The notes below the pieces were generated by a model. The model saw only the letters and a program-made list of their open reading frames with translations. It ran no database searches and was not told where the DNA came from. The position numbers were made by a program, and so were the translations under genes. From Eutreptiella sp. 'Long Island Sound 2002' (taxonomy: Eukaryota > Euglenozoa > Euglenophyceae > Eutreptiales > Eutreptiaceae), in NCBI GenBank assembly GCA_964036045.1, contig OZ038378.1, positions 176,970,341 through 177,034,340 of the forward strand: a DNA stretch of 64,000 nt, in the 5' to 3' direction. Positions 59,844 to 64,000 of this stretch are shown in pieces. Every line of letters begins with the position of its first letter. Positions within the stretch are counted from its first letter, which is position 1.

Positions 59844-60772
59844 CCGTGAATTATTTGACCCCTCCGTGAATTGTTTCCCCCCCTCCGTGAATTATTTCAC
59901 CCCTCCGTGAATTCTTTACCCCCCTCCGTGAATTGTTTTACCCCTCCGTGAATTATTTACCCCCCTCCGTGAATTATTTCAACCCTCCGTGAATTATTTA
60001 CCCCCCTCCGTGAATTATTTCACCCCTCCGTGAATTATTTACCCCCCTCCGTGAATTATTTCACCCCTCCGTGAATTATTTACCCCCCTCCGTGAATTAT
60101 TGTACCCCTCTGTGAATTTTTTACCCCCCTCCGTGAATTATTTGACCCCTCTGTGAATTGTTTACCCCCCTCCGTGAATTATTTCATCCCTCCGTGAATT
60201 ATTTACCCCCCTCCGTGAATTATTTGACCCCTCCGTGAATTATTTACCCCCCTCCGTGAATTATTTTACCCCTCCGTGAATTATTCACCCCCCTCCGTGA
60301 ATTATTTCATTCCTCCGTGAATTGTTTACCCCCCTCCGTGAATTATTTCACCCCTCTGTGAATTATTCACCCCCCTCCGTGAATTATTTGACCCCTCCGT
60401 GAATTATTTACCCCCCTCCGTGAATTTTTTCACCCCTCCGTGAATTATTTACCCCCCTCCGTGAATTATTTTACCCCTCCGTGAATTATTTACCCCCCTC
60501 CGTGAATTATTTCACCCCTCCGTGAATTGTTTACCCCCCTCGGTGAATTATTTCACCCCTCCGTGAATTATTTACCCCCCTCCGTGAATTATTTCACCCC
60601 TCCGTGAATTGTTTACCCCCCTCCGTGAATTATTTGACCCCTCTGTGAATTATTTACCCCCTCTGTGAATTATTTGACCCCTCTGTGAATTGTTTACCCC
60701 CCTCCGTGAATTATTTCACCCCTCTGTGAATTGTTTACCCCCCTCCGTGAATTATTTCACCCCTCCGTGAAT

Positions 60773-61428
60773 TATTTACCCCCCTCCGTGAATCATTTGA
60801 CCCCTCCGTGACTTATTTACCCCCCTCCGTGAATTATTTTACCCCTCCGTGAATTATTTACCCCCCTCCGTGAATTATTTGACCCCTCCATGAATTATTT
60901 ACCCCCCTCCGTGAATTATTTCACCCCTCCGTGAATTATTTACCCCCCTCAGTGAATCATTTCACTGCTCTGTGAATTGTTTACCCCCCTCCGTGAATCA
61001 TTTCACCCCTCCGTGAATTGTTTACCCCCCTCCGTGAATTATTTCACCCCTCCGTGAATTATTTACCCCCCTCCGTGAATTATTTGACCCCTCCGTGAAT
61101 TATTTACCCCCCTCCGTGAATTATTTCACCCCTCCGTGACTTATTTACCCCCCTCCGTGAATTATTTTACCCCTCCGTGAATTATTTACCCCCCTCCGTG
61201 AATTATTTGACCCCTCCATGAATTATTTACCCCCCTCCGTGAATTATTTCACCCCTCCGTGAATTATTTACCCCCCTCAGTGAATCATTTCACCCCTCTG
61301 TGAATTGTTTACCCCCCTCCGTGAATTATTTCACCCCTCTGTGAATTCTTTACCCCCCTCCGTGAATTATTTCACCCCTCCGTGAATTATTTACCCCCCT
61401 CCGTGAATTATTTGACCCCTCCGTGAAT
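60773..61428. repeat. 328-bp tandem duplication in the 41-bp array
   Basis: CTCAGTGAATCATTTCA (60948 and 61276) and GACTTATTTACC (60810 and 61138) recur at +328 bp, exactly eight dimers. The first copy has a private CACTGCTCTGTG near 60963. Confidence 0.82.
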
Positions 61429-64000
61429 TATTCACCCCTTCCGTGAATTATTTGACCCCTCCGCGAATTATTTACCCCCCTCCGTGAATTATTTCACCCC
61501 TCCGTGAATTATTTACCCCCCTCCGTGAATTATTTGACCCCTCTGTGAATTGTTTACCCCCCTCCGTGAATTATTTGACCCCTCTGTGAATTATTTATCC
61601 CCCTCCGTGAATTATTTTACCCCTCCGTGAATTATTTACCCCCCTGCGTGAATTATTTGACCCCTCTGTGAATTGTTTACCCCCCTCCGTGAATTATTTC
61701 ACCCCTCCGTGAATTAATTACCCCCCTCCGTGAATTATTTGACCCCTCCGTGAATTATTTACCCCCCTCCGTGAATTATTTTACCCCTCCGTGAATTATT
61801 TACCCCCCTGCGTGAATTTTTTGACCCCTCCGTGAATTATTTACCCCCCCGTGAAATATTTGACCCCTCTGTGAATTGTTTACCCCCCTCCGTGAATTAT
61901 TTGACCCCTCTATGAATTATTTACCCCCCTCCGTGAATTATTTTACCCCTCCGTGAATTATTTACCCCCCTGCGTGAATTATTTGACCCCTCTGTGAATT
62001 GTTTACCCCCCTCCGTGAATTATTTCACCCCTCCGTGAATTATTTACCCCCCTCCGTGAATTATTTGACCCCTCCATGAATCATTTACCCCCCTCCGTGA
62101 ATTATTTCACCCCTCCGTGAATTATTTACCCCCCTCCGTGAATCATTTCACCCCTGTGTGAATTGTTTACCCCCCCTCCGTGAATTATTTCACCCCTCCG
62201 TGAATTGTTTACCCCCCTCCGTGAATTATTTCACCCCTCTGTGAATTATTCACCCCCCTCCGTGAATTATTTGACCCCTCCGTGAATTATTTACCCCCCT
62301 CCGTGAATTATTTGACCCCTCCAAGAATTATTTACCCCCCTCCGTGAATTATTTCACCCCTCCGTGAATTATTTACCCCCCTCCGTGAATTATTTGACCC
62401 CTCTGTGAATTGTTTACCCCCCTCCGTGAATTATTTGACCCCTCTGTGAATTGTTTACCCCCCTCCGTGAATTATTTTACCCCTCCGTGAATTATTTACC
62501 CCCCTGCGTGAATTATTTGACCCCTCTGTGAATTGTTTACCCCCCTCCGTGAATTATTTCAGCCCTCCGTGAATTATTTACCCCCCTCCGTGAATTATTT
62601 GACCCCTCTGTGAATTGTTTACCCCCCTCCGTGAATTATTTACCCCCGTGCGTGAATTATTTGACCCCTCCGTGACTTATTTACCCCCCTCCGTGAATTA
62701 TTTTACCCCTCCGTGAATTATTTACCCCCCTCCGTGAATTATTTCACCCCTCCGTGAATTGTTTACCCCCCTCCGTGAATTATTTGACCCCTCCGTGAAT
62801 TATTTACCCCCCTCCGTGAATTATTTGACCCCTCTGTGAATTGTTTACCCCCCTCCGTGAATTATTTGACCCCTCCGTGAATTATTTACCCCCCTCTGTG
62901 AATTATTTCACCCCTCCGTGAATTATTTACCCCCCTCCGTGAATTATTCGACCCTCTGTGCATTGTTTACCCCCCTCCGTGAATTATTTGACCCCTCTGT
63001 GAATTCTTTACCCCCCTCCGTGAATTATTTCACCCCTCCGTGAATTATTTACCCCCCTCCGTGAATTATTTGACCCCTCTGTGAATTGTTTACCCCCCTC
63101 CGTGAATTATTTCACCCCTCCGTGAATTATTTACCCCCCTCCGTGAATTATTTCACCCCTCCGTGAATTATTTACCCCCCTCCGTGAATTATTTCACCCC
63201 TCCGTGAATTATTTACCCCCTCCGTGAATTATTTGACCCCTCCGTGACTTATTTACCCCCCTCCGTGAATTATTTTACCCCTCCGTGAATTGTTTACCCC
63301 CCTCCGTGAATTATTTGACCCCTCCGTGAATTATTTACCCCCCTCCGTGAATTGTTTTACCCCTCCGTGAATTATTTACCCCCCTCCGTGAATTATTTGA
63401 CCCCTCCGTGAATTATTTACCCCCCTCCGTGAATTATTTCACCCCTCCGTGAATTATTTACCCCCCTCCGTGAATTATTTGACCCCTCTGTGAATTGTTT
63501 ACCCCCCTGCGTGAATTATTTGACCCCTCTGTGAATTGTTTACCCCCCTCCGTGAATTATTTCACCCCTCCAAGAATTATTTACCCCCCTCCGTGAATTA
63601 TTTGACCCCTCCGTGAATTATTTACCCCCCTCCGTGAATTATTTCACCCCTCCGTGAATTATTTACCCCCCTCCGTGAATCATTTCAGCCCTCTGTGAAT
63701 TGTTTACCCCCCTCCGTGAATTATTTCACCCCTCCGTGAATTATTTACCCCCCTCCGTGAATTATTTGACCCCTCTGTGAATTATTTACCCCCCTCCGTG
63801 AATTATTTGACCCCTCCGTGAATTATTTACCCCCCTCCGTGAATTATTTGACCCCTCCGTGAATTATTTGCCCCCCTCCGTGAATTATTTCACCCCTCCG
63901 TGAATTATTTACCCCCCTCCGTGAATTATTTGACCCCTCTGTGAATTGTTTACCCCCCTCCGTGAATTATTTGACCCCTCTGTGAATTGTTTACCCCCCT

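Larger units (their letters stand above)
46963..64000. repeat. 41-bp dimeric satellite array
   Basis: The array alternates a 21-bp monomer A (TGAATTATTTA, a run of six C, then TCCG) and a 20-bp monomer B (TGAATTATTTGACCCCTCCG). A clean dimer is 47963-48003. Length divided by 41 gives about 415 dimers, and the array continues past the right edge. Common variants are ATTATTTA/ATTGTTTA in A, TTTGAC/TTTCAC/TTTTAC in B, and CTCCGTG to CTCTGTG or CTCCATG. Each monomer begins with TGA and 41 is not a multiple of 3, so no long open frame exists. It shares no recognisable sequence with the 48-bp satellite. Confidence 0.98.

Noticed and set aside
44919-64000. Common ancestry of the G-run minisatellite and the 41-bp satellite
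   Set aside because: They share G/C-runs at about 20-bp spacing, but the AT-rich parts (TTTTAGTACATT versus TGAATTATTT) do not align on either strand.

Overview
The window is almost entirely satellite DNA from a eukaryotic nuclear genome. Two unrelated tandem arrays flank a 2.9-kb island of non-array sequence, and both arrays run off the window. I found no intact protein-coding gene and no rRNA, tRNA, CRISPR or prokaryotic operon feature. A eukaryote is inferred from megasatellites with multi-kilobase higher-order repeats, intron-3'-end-like polypyrimidine-CAG motifs, microsatellites, and CpG-to-TpG/CpA variation suggestive of cytosine methylation. The lineage cannot be fixed from this sequence; an alga or other protist is only a guess.

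Region 1 (1-44100) is a 48-bp satellite of roughly 918 monomers. Each monomer contains a telomere-like GGGGTTAGGG and the inverted repeat CCACGC-TTTGTT-GCGTGG. Because 48 bp is 16 codons and the consensus has one stop-free frame per strand, the array generates enormous open frames on both strands (up to 2736 codons). Variation among monomers is mostly non-synonymous and looks CpG-driven, so I treat these frames as by-products. The array is a mosaic of segmental tandem duplications with periods of 2530, 2449, 1344, 2697, 1385 and 816 bp. It also has a recurrent variant cassette with odd-length monomers, a dispersed copy about 9.1 kb away, and a 205-bp inverted segment that was itself duplicated.

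Region 2 (44101-46962) is the island. It holds C-rich tracts, three related modules ending in an intron-acceptor-like motif, a 19-nt palindrome, a 61-bp minisatellite, a G-run minisatellite of about 10 units, two further hairpins, a GTGAT pentanucleotide microsatellite, and two about 97% identical copies of a broken fragment resembling an ABC-exporter nucleotide-binding domain.

Region 3 (46963-64000) is a 41-bp satellite built from two alternating 21-bp and 20-bp monomers, each with a TGAATTATTT core and a C-run. It has its own segmental duplications (2316, 389, 409, about 1331-1392 and 328 bp) and occasional AA or BB register slips. Every 20- or 21-bp monomer begins with TGA and the 41-bp period cycles through all frames, so the array has no long frame.

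No genes can be said to work together here. The interest lies in satellite architecture: secondary-structure potential in both monomers, a shared apparent CpG-decay signature, repeated amplification of blocks, a fold-back inversion, and a relict gene fragment between two megasatellites.
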